A stretch of DNA of 56,249 bases from Salipiger thiooxidans (GCF_900102075.1 NZ_FNAV01000023.1:1-56249); one strand, 5' to 3'. Numbered from the stretch's first letter, positions 9,072-18,217 are shown. Notes: a model not told the origin generated them from the sequence alone. Program-made: numbers and translations.

Positions 9072-9139
9072 GAAAGATTCCCTTGTGGGCGTTATGAAGC
9101 CGCTTTATTTTAGGAGTTTAGAGGTTTAGGGCCTGACGG

Positions 9140-9886
9140 ATGTATGATTTTCAAGGCAAACTGTCGAAGCTGGGCATTAGCGGTACGCTCTACCGCTTGT
9201 ATGTCGCGGCGATCGAACTGGGCGAAGCGCCCATTTCCGATGTGGCCACGCGCGCAGGTCTGGTCCGCACCACGGCCTATGACGCGCTGTCGCGTCTGGA
9301 GGAAGAGGGTCTCGTTGTCATCGTGAAACGCGGCAACAAGCGCATTGTTGTCGCCGAAGATCCCTCTGTCCTGCTGGAGCGGATCGAAGCCCGCAAACAG
9401 ATGCTCAACGAGGTGATGCCGGAACTGCGCTCACTCTATAACCGCGCGAAGGGCAAGCCCCGCATTCGGTATCATGAAGGACGCGAGGGGATTTTGATCG
9501 CGCTGAAAGACACCTTGAGCATCAAGGGCCCAAACCCGACCTTGCTGGGCATTTTGTCCATGGACGAGCTGCGCGATGTTCCGGGGCTTGAGGAAATGGA
9601 GGATTTCATCGCCGCCCGCAAGGAAAAGCAGATCTGGCTCCGGGTGATCCGGTCCCGCACGAAAGATGTCGCCTCGATCTGGCCGTCGGATTCCGGCGAT
9701 CTGCGCAATCTCCGCTTCGCTCCTGAGAATGTCCTCTTGTCGATGACGACATTCATCTATGACGACAAGGTCTGCCTGATCTCGTCCATGCGCGAAAACT
9801 ATGGGATGATCATCGAAAGCGTAGAGTTCGCCACAATGCAACGACAGTTGTTTGAAGCTCTATGGATGACATCTTCGAAAACCTGA
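9140..9886 (+). CDS. TrmB-family transcriptional regulator
   Basis: The 248-aa protein begins with a winged-helix domain (residues about 5-75) of the TrmB type: LYRLYVAAIELGEAPISDVATRAGLVRTTAYDALSRL is the helix-turn-helix and GLVVIVKRGNKR the wing. A linker helix (LLERIEARKQMLNEVMPELRSLY) and a C-terminal effector domain follow. TrmB proteins were first described as sugar-responsive regulators in archaea and occur in bacteria. It is divergent from the nitrilase-TRAP operon with palindromes between, so it probably controls that operon in response to its substrate or product. Confidence 0.8.
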   Translation: MYDFQGKLSKLGISGTLYRLYVAAIELGEAPISDVATRAGLVRTTAYDALSRLEEEGLVVIVKRGNKRIVVAEDPSVLLERIEARKQMLNEVMPELRSLYNRAKGKPRIRYHEGREGILIALKDTLSIKGPNPTLLGILSMDELRDVPGLEEMEDFIAARKEKQIWLRVIRSRTKDVASIWPSDSGDLRNLRFAPENVLLSMTTFIYDDKVCLISSMRENYGMIIESVEFATMQRQLFEALWMTSSKT

Positions 9887-10129
9887 TGCCCGAGCGCTCC
9901 TTCAGGACCTCCAGGAGAGTTGTCAAACTACCCGAAGGGGTGGCCCCTGGCTCAGGACTTCGGGAACGGGGGGCGTCTCAGTCAAGAATTTTCGCGCACG
10001 CCGAATGCCCCGCCCAACCGCGGTTTTGCCCTTATAGCTGTTGATCGGCTTCCCTCTTCGGCGGCCTTCTGTCATTCGGCTCGCAAAATTGCCCCCCCTA
10101 TTGGAGTGCGCCCCTGCGGATGGACATTC

Positions 10130-10692
10130 TCAGTCGGCGGTTTTGACCATGGCGCGGGCGTGGCGATCTTCGAACTGTTCAGGGCTGAGATAGCCCAAGG
10201 CTGAATGCAGGCGGCGGTTGTTGTAGGCATCGATGAAACGGGGCAGGCCGGTGGCGACGTCGTCGAGCGTCTCGTACTCCATAAGGTAAGCGTCCTCCAC
10301 CTTCAGTGTCTTCATGACGCTCTGGGCCTTTGCGTTCTGCGCCTTCGAACGGTCCCCCGGACCGTTCGATCCGCTGGCGCGGACCAGCTTGAACTCGTAC
10401 GAGTTGCCGCGGCGGCTCATAGATCCGAAGAAGCCCTGTTCGGCAAGAATGCCTCGATGCAGCTCCGATGCCGGAGCTCGGCATCGACCCGGCGGTAGCC
10501 ATAGCCCTCGAACTCGTCGGTAATCGCCCGGATATCCTCAATGATGACGGTGTCTCCGGGCTTGGGGCCGGGATCGGCATAGAAGCTGGACCTCGCGACG
10601 TCCATCAGTTCGCATCCCCGCCGGATCGAGAGCCCCCGAGGTCCGCAGTCCCGGATGTAGGCTCGTTTCTCAGCAGGCGTCCGGAGCGTTGA
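10130..10692 (-). pseudogene. IS3 orfB transposase, internally deleted
   Basis: The N-terminal part reads LRTPAEKRAYIRD, RGLSIRRGCELMDVARSSFY and [14 protein letters not shown], standard for IS3 orfB. After [10 protein letters not shown] the catalytic core with the first two acidic residues is missing. The reading then resumes in another frame at MSRRGNSYE and ends with [20 protein letters not shown] and [19 protein letters not shown]. About 19 extra residues ([19 protein letters not shown]) interrupt this C-terminal part between NSYE and NAKAQ, where relatives read continuously. Confidence 0.8.
10346..10370. repeat. 25-bp palindrome inside the transposase remnant
   Basis: TCGAACGGTCC, a CCC centre and GGACCGTTCGA form a perfect 11-bp inverted repeat. 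It lies within the extra segment that interrupts the transposase C-terminus in frame, next to a small duplication (SKAQ/AKAQ in protein). This is how a small palindromic element inserted into coding DNA would look. Confidence 0.6.
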
Positions 10693-10963
10693 GCCCCCTT
10701 TAGAAACTCGATCTCGAGCGCCCGGCGCCCGGCAAGCCGCTCCAGCGCAACGATCCGGTCTACGTATTCGGCCATCAGCTCGGCCGCCGCCACGTCTTCG
10801 TCGAGCGCGCCTGCTTCCGCTTTTTCGATCCAGACCCGGATCAGGTTGCGCGACAGGTCGTGGCGGCGGCCGAGCGCGTGAAGCGTCTCGCCGCCCTGAA
10901 ACTCGGCGACGACCTGAGCTTGAATTCGGTACTATGGCTTCGGTGGCGTCTGGGCATAGGCAT
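10605..10963 (-). pseudogene. IS3 orfA, frameshifted
   Basis: The start MPMPRRHRSHSTEFK is normal for orfA. One base is missing just after TEFK, because the expected AQVVAEFQGGETLHALGRRHDLSRNLIRVW helix-turn-helix continues in the next frame. The remaining frame carries AAAELMAEYVDRIVALERL and GRRALEIEFLKGA, the leucine-zipper-like end of orfA. The product would be non-functional. Confidence 0.7.
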
Positions 10964-11185
10964 TCTTCCTCTGAAAGCCCGCAGGAGGTCAATTCAACCG
11001 GCCAACCTGGTCCATCCGCTGGGGCGCACTCCAGCTTCGGCCCGCAAACACCATGAAGGCGACACACTGGATCAGGCGCTTGAGCGGGTCGCGCCTGCGC
11101 TTGTGATTGCTGCGCCAGAAACGCGATATTCGCCCCGAATATCCGGACAAACCTGATCGCGACTGAAGGCTGCACACCCTCCGGC

Positions 11186-12229
11186 TCAGCGCCGAAGTCC
11201 GTCCAGAACCCGCCCCATGACCGCTGCGGTGTCCTTCCAGCGCGGCAGAGCCCGCCCCAGAGCGCGGGAGCGGGTGGAGAGCTCGTCCCGGGCGGTGCGG
11301 GACCGGAGCAGGGTTCGCAGGTGCGCGGCGAACGCCTCGGCGTCATCCGGGGCGGCGAGCAGGGCGGCCTGTCCGACGGTGCCGGGCACCGCGCCGGTGG
11401 CGCAGCTCACGATCGGCAACCCGTGGCAGAGCGCCTCGGCCAGCGCCATCCCGTAGCCCTCGTAGCGCGTCGCGAGCGCGAAGATCCGGGCGCTGCGATA
11501 GGCCTCGGCGAGCGCAGCATCGGAGACCTCTCCGGCCAGGTCGACCCGCTGGCCGAGCCCCAGCTCTGCAATCAGCGCGGCCAGCTGGTCGGCGTAGGCG
11601 GGACTGTGGGTCTTTCCGACGATGCGCACGCTCCAGTCGAGGTCCGCGACCAGCGCAAGCGCCCGGATCAGCACGTCATGGCCCTTGCGCGGCGCCAGAA
11701 GGCCGACCGAGAGGATGCGCGGCCCCGCCTCGACGCGGGGCAGATCACGCGGCCCGTCGTAGCCCGGCAGCGCGACGGTAATCCGCGCGGGGTCGGCGCC
11801 GAGCCCGATGTAGGTCTGCCGCGTGTGGGGGCTGGTGACGACGATCTCTGCCGCAAGCGACAGGTTCGCCGTCTCCTGCTCAAGCAGTCGCGCTGCGACA
11901 TCCGCGGGAAGCCCCTGCTCCATCCCCATCGGATGATGCAGCATGGCGACCACTGGGCAGGACAGCCGGGCCAGCGCCTCGGGGTGCATCGCGGCGAAGA
12001 CCAGCCCGTCGAGGATGAGCGGCCGGTCCGGAGGCAGGGCCTCCAGCACCCGCGTGACCTCGCGGCGCAGCGCGGCGTCCTGATCCGCCGCCGCCGCCCC
12101 GGCGGGCAGCGCGATATGGGTCACCTGCCGGCCCGCCGCCTGCAATTCCTCCAGCAGGCGGCGCTCGTAGATGAAGCCGCCGGTCTTCTGGCGGTGATCG
12201 CCGGGAATGGCAAAGGCGCAGGGTCTCAT
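11186..12229 (-). CDS. Glycosyltransferase family 4 protein
   Basis: The 347-aa protein has the GT-B fold of family 4 transferases. The N-terminal domain begins FAIPGDHRQKTGGFIYERRLLEEL with the glycine-rich acceptor loop. The C-terminal donor domain includes ILSVGLLAPRKGHDVLIRAL and EGYGMALAEALCHGLPIVS, the E-x7-E region that holds the nucleotide sugar. The start at 12229 overlaps the permease stop by 4 bases; the longer open frame is antisense shadow. It is the last gene of the seven-gene operon reading from 18957. It probably adds a sugar to a lipid or polymer made by its neighbours; donor and acceptor are unknown. Confidence 0.85.
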   Translation of the reverse strand: MRPCAFAIPGDHRQKTGGFIYERRLLEELQAAGRQVTHIALPAGAAAADQDAALRREVTRVLEALPPDRPLILDGLVFAAMHPEALARLSCPVVAMLHHPMGMEQGLPADVAARLLEQETANLSLAAEIVVTSPHTRQTYIGLGADPARITVALPGYDGPRDLPRVEAGPRILSVGLLAPRKGHDVLIRALALVADLDWSVRIVGKTHSPAYADQLAALIAELGLGQRVDLAGEVSDAALAEAYRSARIFALATRYEGYGMALAEALCHGLPIVSCATGAVPGTVGQAALLAAPDDAEAFAAHLRTLLRSRTARDELSTRSRALGRALPRWKDTAAVMGRVLDGLRR

Positions 12230-13821
12230 CGGGCAAGCTGCTCGGCGCTGGTGCGGGCCAGAACCGCGCGCTCGAGCGCGGCCACCAGCGCATGTGCCAG
12301 AACCGCCGCCAGCCCAACAAGGGCGATGGCGCTCCAGAGCATGCCGTAATCCGAGGTCGAGGCCACCGTCGCCATGAGCGCGCCGATGCCGCGCCCCGTC
12401 GCCAGCCACTCGGCGGTGGTGACGGCAAGGATGGCGGCGGGAATCGCCATCCGCGCCGAAGCGAAGAAGGCGGGCAGCATGGCGGGCAGCTGCGCACCGA
12501 GCAGCCGGCGCAGCGGGCTCGAGGCATAGACCTCGAAGAGGTCGAGCACCGCGCGCGGCGTCCGGGCGAGCCCATGCCGGCAGGCGATCAGTGTCGGGAA
12601 GAAGATCATCACCGCGACGACGGTGATGGTGCCTGCGGCGCCCCGCCCGAGTGCCCAGACGATCAGCGGCGCGGTGGCGATGATCGGGATCGAGCGCAGC
12701 GCGATCGACAGCGGGATCACCGCCCCTCCGAGGCGCGGCGCCAGCGCCAGCAGGAGCGCCAGCCCCGCCCCCAGCCCAAGCCCCGCGAGGTAGCCCGGCC
12801 CGGCCAGCGCCAAGGTCTCGCCGAGTGCCGCGAAGAGCCGGGCGCGCTGTGCCTCGGCGCCGGGGCCAGTGACGAGGTAAAACCAGACGTCCTCGGGCCG
12901 CTTGGCGAAGAAGCGCGGCAGGCCGAAGACCTCCATGCTGCCCTTCCAGATCAGCAGCGCGGCGGCGAGCGCCAGCAGCGCCTGTGCGGGGGCCTCCCAC
13001 GGCCGGCGGCTGCGCGCGACGGGTGGCGCCATGAGCACTTCCGGCGGGGCAAGGTCGAGGCGGCGGCCAAGCGCGCCCACCGCCGCGAAGGCCAGCATCG
13101 AGACCCCGGCGGCGATCACCGCGATGGCCCATGTGGCGGGCAGGTCGAGCGCCCGCAGCGCGCGTACCGTCAGCACGCCAAGCCCGCGCTCCGCGCCGGT
13201 GAACTCGCCGACCATGGCGCCGAGAAAGGCCGCCGGGGCGGCGATCTGCAGACCGGCAACCAGGTAAGGCAGCGCCGCGGGCAGCCGGACCTCGCGCAGT
13301 GCGGTCATGCGCCCGCGCCCGTAACTGCGCACGAGGTCGAACCAGCCCTGCGGCGCCGCGCGCAGCCCCACCAGCACCGGCAGAAAGGTGGTGTAATAGA
13401 CCGCCAGCGCCGCCAGCGTCACCTGCGGACCGGTGCCCGGCCCGTAGAGCACCCGCAGGATCGGCCCCGTGGCGACCAGCGGCAGGCAGAAGACCAGCAG
13501 CGCGAGCGCCGACAAGAGCCGCTCGCCGCGCGGCAGCAACACGACCAGCAGCGCCAGCAGCACCCCGGCGAGGTTGCCCCAGACGAACCCCTGCACCGCC
13601 GAGGCCAGTGTCGCGCCGAACGCCCGCCAGAGCAGCCCGGAATGGCTGACCATGTATCCCGCGATCTGGCTCGGCGCGGCGATGATGAAGCTCCCCGCCG
13701 TGGCGCGGGCTACCCCTTCCCAGATCAGCAGGACGAGCAGAAGGCCAAGCCCGCGCGGCAGCGGGTGCTGCGCGCGCAGTGCGGCGGGGCCGCCGCGCAG
13801 GGTTCCCCGGCCTGCGCTCAT
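12226..13821 (-). CDS. ABC transporter permease, two fused permease modules
   Basis: This inner-membrane subunit of 531 aa is about twice the length of a normal SsuC/TauC/ThiX-type permease. Two homologous halves are visible: residues about 20-250 and 280-525, each with five to six hydrophobic segments and a BPD-type loop (GRGRMTALREVRLPAALPYL in the first, ASSPLRRLLGAQLPAMLPAF in the second). One polypeptide may therefore replace the usual homodimer. It overlaps the ATPase gene upstream and the glycosyltransferase downstream by 4 bases each. With the solute-binding protein at 14646 it forms an importer of a small organic solute such as a pyrimidine, sulfonate or amine. Confidence 0.85.
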   Translation of the reverse strand: MSAGRGTLRGGPAALRAQHPLPRGLGLLLVLLIWEGVARATAGSFIIAAPSQIAGYMVSHSGLLWRAFGATLASAVQGFVWGNLAGVLLALLVVLLPRGERLLSALALLVFCLPLVATGPILRVLYGPGTGPQVTLAALAVYYTTFLPVLVGLRAAPQGWFDLVRSYGRGRMTALREVRLPAALPYLVAGLQIAAPAAFLGAMVGEFTGAERGLGVLTVRALRALDLPATWAIAVIAAGVSMLAFAAVGALGRRLDLAPPEVLMAPPVARSRRPWEAPAQALLALAAALLIWKGSMEVFGLPRFFAKRPEDVWFYLVTGPGAEAQRARLFAALGETLALAGPGYLAGLGLGAGLALLLALAPRLGGAVIPLSIALRSIPIIATAPLIVWALGRGAAGTITVVAVMIFFPTLIACRHGLARTPRAVLDLFEVYASSPLRRLLGAQLPAMLPAFFASARMAIPAAILAVTTAEWLATGRGIGALMATVASTSDYGMLWSAIALVGLAAVLAHALVAALERAVLARTSAEQLAR

Positions 13822-14612
13822 TGTGCGGCGACGCTCTCGGGGTACTGGTGGTCGCGCAGCGCGTCGGTCACCTCGGTGCAGAGCGCGCGAAAGGCCTCGG
13901 AGGCCAGCACCTCGGGACCGCGCGGGCGCGGCAGGGGCACCGGAATGTCGGCGGCGATGCGCGCCGGGCGCGGGGTCAGCACGAGGATGCGGTCCGACAG
14001 GCGCACCGCCTCGGCCACCGAATGGGTCACCAGGATCGAGGTCGCGCCACGCGCTTCCCAGAGCGGCGGCAGCTCGGTGTTGAGCCGGTCGCGGGTCAGG
14101 GCGTCCACCGCCGCGAAAGGCTCGTCGAGCAGGAGAAGCTCGGGCTCACCGGCCAGCGCGCGGGCGATGGCGGCGCGCTGGCGCATCCCGCCCGAAAGCT
14201 CCGCCGGGCGGTTGCGCTCGAAGCCCGACAGGCCGACCAGTGACATCAGTTCGCGGATCATCCCCGGGTCGCGCGGCTTGCGCGCGAGCGCCCGCCCCAG
14301 CGCGATATTGCCCTCGACCGAGCGCCACGGCAGCAGCGCCGCGTCCTGGAAGGCGACGGCCAGCCCGGCGCGCTGGCGCAGCTCGTCCGGGCTTTCGGTG
14401 CCGATGGTGATCCGGCCCTCGGACGGCGGTTCGAGTCCGGCGATCAGCCGCAGCAGTGTCGACTTCCCGCAACCCGAGGGGCCGACCAGCGCGGTCATCT
14501 GCCCCCCGGCAAGCACGAGATCGACCGGCGCCACCGCCTCGACCGGGCGGATCGCCCCAGCGAAACTCTTGGCGACCCCGGCCAGATGGATATCGGGCCG
14601 CCTGTCCATCAC
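13818..14612 (-). CDS. ABC transporter ATP-binding protein, nitrate/sulfonate/taurine type
   Basis: The 264-aa ATPase has Walker A GPSGCGKST, Q-loop in VAFQDAALLPW, signature LSGGMRQRAAIARAL, Walker B LLLLDEPFAAVD and switch His in ILVTHSVAEAV. The QDAALLPW and HSVAEAV forms are typical of the SsuB/TauB/ThiZ group. It lies 33 bases after the solute-binding gene and overlaps the permease by 4 bases, so the three form one transporter that powers solute import. Confidence 0.93.
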   Translation of the reverse strand: MMDRRPDIHLAGVAKSFAGAIRPVEAVAPVDLVLAGGQMTALVGPSGCGKSTLLRLIAGLEPPSEGRITIGTESPDELRQRAGLAVAFQDAALLPWRSVEGNIALGRALARKPRDPGMIRELMSLVGLSGFERNRPAELSGGMRQRAAIARALAGEPELLLLDEPFAAVDALTRDRLNTELPPLWEARGATSILVTHSVAEAVRLSDRILVLTPRPARIAADIPVPLPRPRGPEVLASEAFRALCTEVTDALRDHQYPESVAAQ

Positions 14613-14645
14613 CCCTGGGCGACCCGCGGGATCGCGCGGCGCCCC

Positions 14646-15635
14646 CTAGCCATGCACCTCCTCCAGAATGGAGCGGTCCCAGAGATCCGGCGACACCGGC
14701 TTGCCCAGAAGCTTCAGCGTCTCGACATTGGCGGCCACGGTCTCTTCGGTGAACCAGCCAAAGCCCTCGGCCTCGGTCAGATCCGAGAACATCAGTGGCA
14801 CCTGCCGCTCGGCCTGCAGCTTCTGCGTCGCGAGATCGAGCCCCGCGTCGGGGAACATCTCGACGCTCAGCGCGGCGGCGGCCTCGGGATCGGCCTGGTA
14901 GTCCTGCCAGCCCATGACCTCGCCCTTCATCAGCGCGACGAGCTGGTCACGGCGGTTGGCGAGGCTGTCCTCGGTGGCGATGTAGGTCTGCGAATGCACC
15001 GAGTAGCCATGATCGGCGAGCAGCATGGTGACGCTCTCCACCCCCTGGATCTCCATCGCGACGGGCAGGTCGGTGGCCCAGCACAGCAGGCAGTCCACCT
15101 GCCCCTGCACCAGCGGCGCGGCATCGTACTGGGTCGGCACCACTTCGATGCCGCCGATGTCCACGCCGTTGATCGAGCAGAGCGCCTCGAGCACAGGGGT
15201 GTTGGCGAGCGCCATGCCGATCTTCTTGCCCACCAGATCGGCGGGGCTGTTGACCGGGTTGTCCGGCAGCGAGGCGATGGCGAAGGGGTTCTTCTGCATG
15301 GCCACGCCGATGATCCTGAAGGGCGCGCCCTGGTTCACCGCCGCGGCGGTGTAGTCCGCCGCCGAGATGCCCACCAGCGCCGTGCCCGCCACCACCGGCG
15401 GCTCGACCGGCGCATTGGGCCCGCCCGGCAGCAGCGAGACCTCGAGCCCCGCGTCGCGCCAGTAGCCGTTCTTCCGGGCGAGGTAGCTGCCGCCGAACTG
15501 CACCGAGTGCAGCCACGACAGTTGCAGGGCGACCGCATCCTGCGCCCTCGCCCGCCCTGGCGCGAGCAATGCGGCCCCGGCGGTGGACAATGTGCCGCCA
15601 AGAAACAGGCGGCGAGTGAGTGTCGGCAAATGCAT
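14646..15635 (-). CDS. ABC transporter solute-binding protein, NMT1/THI5-like
   Basis: The 329-aa periplasmic protein has a twin-arginine-like leader (LTRRLFLGG, hydrophobic stretch, ARAQ). The mature part has the NMT1/SsuA signature: LSWLHSVQFGGSYLARKNGYWRDAGLEVSL with a cluster of Gly and aromatic residues, then GISAADYTAAAVNQGAPFRII. This family binds pyrimidine thiamine precursors, sulfonates, riboflavin-like compounds or similar solutes; the ligand cannot be assigned. It sits 30 bases downstream of the flippase-like gene, which ties the importer to the lipid or glycan genes upstream. Confidence 0.88.
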   Translation of the reverse strand: MHLPTLTRRLFLGGTLSTAGAALLAPGRARAQDAVALQLSWLHSVQFGGSYLARKNGYWRDAGLEVSLLPGGPNAPVEPPVVAGTALVGISAADYTAAAVNQGAPFRIIGVAMQKNPFAIASLPDNPVNSPADLVGKKIGMALANTPVLEALCSINGVDIGGIEVVPTQYDAAPLVQGQVDCLLCWATDLPVAMEIQGVESVTMLLADHGYSVHSQTYIATEDSLANRRDQLVALMKGEVMGWQDYQADPEAAAALSVEMFPDAGLDLATQKLQAERQVPLMFSDLTEAEGFGWFTEETVAANVETLKLLGKPVSPDLWDRSILEEVHG

Positions 15636-15665
15636 GGGACCCTCCCGGTTTGAAATGAGACTAGG

Positions 15666-16589
15666 TTAATCGTGGGGTGAGGCAATGCCGGTGGCGCCCT
15701 CGGGGGTCGCCCGCGGCGTGCGGCGCAGGAAGAATGCGCCCGGCAGGGCTGAAAGCAGGCTGATGAGACCGTAGGCGATGCTGGCCGCCAGCCCGGCCTC
15801 TGCGCTCAGCCCGGCAAGGGGAAAGAGCGCCGCCGCCGCGCCCTCGCGCCAGCCCCAGCCCGCGACCGAGGCCGGGAGCAGCATCGCCGTCAGGATCAGC
15901 GGCACGACAAGCGCCGCCTCGCCCGCGGGCAGCAGGCTGCCGCTGGCGCGGGCGGCGGTGACAAAGGCCGCGACGGTCAGCACCGCGATCGCCAGCGACA
16001 GCGCCACCTGCGCGGGCCATTGTCCCAGCAGCGCCTTGCGGGCGGCGGCGCGCCAGCCATTCTCCCGCCCCCCGCGGCTGGCCAGCAGCAGCAAGAGCGC
16101 GCCCAGTAGCGCCGCAAGCACAGCACCGGGCACCCACAGGGTCGCCGAAAGGCCGGCATCCGGCGCCGGGCGCGACGCGCCCACCAGCAGGACCCCGGCG
16201 CCCGACAGTGCGACGACCGCCATGCCAGCCTGCCCCGCTGCGCGTTCCAGCACCACCGCCTGCGCGGCGCGGCTCATCGGGCCGTTCTGGCGGCTGCGCG
16301 CGGCCCGCGCCGCGTCGCCGAGCACGCCTCCGGGCAGGGTCTGGTTGACGAATTGCGCCATGTAATACTCCCGCACCGCGCTGCCCCGAGACATCGCGAG
16401 CCCCAAGGCCCCAGCGGTCCGCCGCCAGCGCAGCGCCGACAGCAGCGTGACCGCGTTGAGCAGCACCAGCGTGGCAAGCGCCCAACCCGGCGACAGGTCC
16501 GACAGCCTCTGCAACGCGTCTCGGCCGTCGGAGAGCCAGAGGCAGATCCCGATCAGCACGAGCGGCAGGAGAAGACGCAGCGCGCTCAC
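15666..16589 (-). CDS. Flippase-like membrane protein, lysylphosphatidylglycerol synthase TM family
   Basis: The 307-aa product has about eight transmembrane segments and the UPF0104/AglD-type signature MAQFVNQTLPGGVLGDAARA near residue 75, with GWGWREGAAAALFPLAGLS further on. Family members include the membrane half of MprF and proteins thought to flip lipids. The GTG start at 16589 is chosen because it overlaps the sulfatase stop as GTGA; the open frame upstream of it is antisense shadow. Together with the phosphatidyltransferase and sulfatase-fold genes it suggests assembly and flipping of a modified phospholipid or glycolipid. Confidence 0.8.
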   Translation of the reverse strand: MSALRLLLPLVLIGICLWLSDGRDALQRLSDLSPGWALATLVLLNAVTLLSALRWRRTAGALGLAMSRGSAVREYYMAQFVNQTLPGGVLGDAARAARSRQNGPMSRAAQAVVLERAAGQAGMAVVALSGAGVLLVGASRPAPDAGLSATLWVPGAVLAALLGALLLLLASRGGRENGWRAAARKALLGQWPAQVALSLAIAVLTVAAFVTAARASGSLLPAGEAALVVPLILTAMLLPASVAGWGWREGAAAALFPLAGLSAEAGLAASIAYGLISLLSALPGAFFLRRTPRATPEGATGIASPHD

Positions 16590-18217
16590 GAGCCGTCCGC
16601 CCGCACCTCGGCATCCGCCTCGCTGGTCGCGTCCAGGAACCGGTCGCGGAACGCCTGCATCGGCCAGGTCTCCTGCGCGGCGGCGGGCCGCAGCCCCGAG
16701 GTCCACTCCCACCCGTCGAAGAGGCTCAGCACGTCCGGCGCGCCGATGAGGTGGACGGGCACATCCTTGCCCCCCGCCTGCGCCACGAACCCGGCGGGCT
16801 GGTGGTCGCCGAGGACGATGATCAGCGGCGGCTCGGCGCGCGGCAGCGCGGCCCACGACAGGACGGTGCGCAGCGCGTAGTCGAGCGAGCGGCCATAGTG
16901 GTCGCGGATGCGGTCCGGATCGGCCCAGACCTGCTTGGGGCTCGGACCCGACGTGGCCTCGGCGTCGAAGACACTGCCGTCGCCGACCGCCTCCCACGGC
17001 ACCATCCGCGGCACGGGCGTCCATGGCGCGTGGCTCGAAATCAGCGCGATCTCGGTCATCAGCGGCGCGTCTTGCCCGGCGGCAATCCGGTCGAAGGCCG
17101 CCAGCGTGTACTGGTCGGGCATGGTCACCCAGTTGAAGGGCAGCCCGCGATAGCCGAGGTCGGCGGCGGCGCGGATCTCCTGGAGCCCCATGGCGGGCCC
17201 CTCGGGCCAGTCCATCACGATCGCCGGGGCCACGGCCATGGTCCGGTAGCCTGCGCCCGCGGCAAGGGTGAAGAGGGTCTGGCGCTTGCTCGCCAGCAGG
17301 GCGCGATAGTGTCTCTGGTCGCTGACATGAACACCCGCCGCCAGCGTCGCGTGGGCCAGCCAGCTCTGGCCGCCCTGCACCGGCGATCCCAGCCAGCCCG
17401 AGCGCATCGCCAGCCCCGCCTGCGCGAGCGTGGCCTCTCCGGCCTCCAGCGTTTCAAGGTGGCGCGGGGCGTAAAGCGGGTTGTCGAAGGCCGCGCGCCC
17501 GTAGCTCTCGACGAAGACGATCACCACCGGGCGGCCCTCGAGTTTCGACAGGAGCCCGGCGCGGCGGCCCCATGGATCCTCTGCCGCGGCGCGCTCGAAC
17601 TCGGCCAGGGCCACGCGCGACCGGGCGAAGTCCCGGATGTGCTCGGCCCCGAGCCGCGCGGTGAAGGCGCTGCCGGGCGGGCGCCAGCCCTGCCAGCCGT
17701 TGAGTGCGGTGCGGATCTCGGCGGCACAGAGCAGCGCGAAGACCAGCGCGGTGCCGCCCGCCACGTACCGCGGGCCACGCGGCAGACGGCTGCCGCTGCG
17801 GGCCCAGAGCGTCAGCGCGCGATAGAGCAGGACCATCGCGCCGCCCAGCAGCAGCAGCGTGGCTCCGGTCACCAGCGCGCCCGCAAACCCCGCGCTGCCG
17901 CGCAGCAGATGCGCCGCCGCCGGCACGAGATGCATGTCCGCCAGCGGATCGAAGCCCCGGCCAAAGGTGGCATAGGCTGAAAGGTCGGCCAGTTTGAGCG
18001 CCGTCATCAGGGTGAGCGCCACCGTCGCCACGATTGCCAGCGGCCGGGCGTGCCCCCCAAGCGCCAGCATGCCGAGCAGAAGCACCGGCAGCTCCAGCGG
18101 CACCACGGTCAGCGCCGGCCATTGCAACGCGTTCGGGTGGTTGGGCAGGATCAGCAGCAGGTCGACGAGCACCGCCGAGCAGAGCAGCGCCAGCCCGAGG
18201 CGCAGCGTCCCGCTCAC
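16586..18217 (-). CDS. Membrane sulfatase-fold transferase (LTA synthase/EptA-like)
   Basis: The 543-aa protein has about five N-terminal transmembrane helices, then an alkaline-phosphatase/sulfatase domain facing the periplasm. Recognisable pieces are VVIVFVESYGR (metal-binding Glu), GGQSWLAHATLAAG (probable nucleophile region), ISSHAPWTPVP and VLGDHQPAG (metal-binding Asp-His). This arrangement is that of phosphoethanolamine or phosphoglycerol transferases rather than soluble sulfatases. GTG at 18217 is the likely start because it overlaps the preceding stop by 4 bases; the frame before it is antisense. It probably moves a head group from a phospholipid to an envelope acceptor. Confidence 0.75.
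   Translation of the reverse strand: MSGTLRLGLALLCSAVLVDLLLILPNHPNALQWPALTVVPLELPVLLLGMLALGGHARPLAIVATVALTLMTALKLADLSAYATFGRGFDPLADMHLVPAAAHLLRGSAGFAGALVTGATLLLLGGAMVLLYRALTLWARSGSRLPRGPRYVAGGTALVFALLCAAEIRTALNGWQGWRPPGSAFTARLGAEHIRDFARSRVALAEFERAAAEDPWGRRAGLLSKLEGRPVVIVFVESYGRAAFDNPLYAPRHLETLEAGEATLAQAGLAMRSGWLGSPVQGGQSWLAHATLAAGVHVSDQRHYRALLASKRQTLFTLAAGAGYRTMAVAPAIVMDWPEGPAMGLQEIRAAADLGYRGLPFNWVTMPDQYTLAAFDRIAAGQDAPLMTEIALISSHAPWTPVPRMVPWEAVGDGSVFDAEATSGPSPKQVWADPDRIRDHYGRSLDYALRTVLSWAALPRAEPPLIIVLGDHQPAGFVAQAGGKDVPVHLIGAPDVLSLFDGWEWTSGLRPAAAQETWPMQAFRDRFLDATSEADAEVRADGS

Larger units (their letters stand above)
10102..11033 (-). mobile_element. Decayed IS3-family insertion sequence, about 930 bp
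   Basis: The ends are inverted repeats matching at 23 of 24 positions: TGGAGTGCGCCCCTGCGGAT begins at 10102, and its reverse complement with one change ends at 11033. Between them are orfA and orfB remnants of an IS3-family transposase on the minus strand. The element is shorter than the 1.2-1.5 kb normal for the family because orfB has lost its centre. No matching target-site duplication was seen (CTAT on the left, GCTT on the right). It sits just downstream of the glycosyltransferase operon and cannot move on its own. Confidence 0.8.

Noticed and set aside
12292..14649. 785-aa plus-strand open frame opposite the ABC permease and ATPase
   Set aside because: Low-complexity Arg/Gly/Gln-rich translation typical of antisense to GC-rich genes; the minus strand encodes clear ABC transporter subunits.
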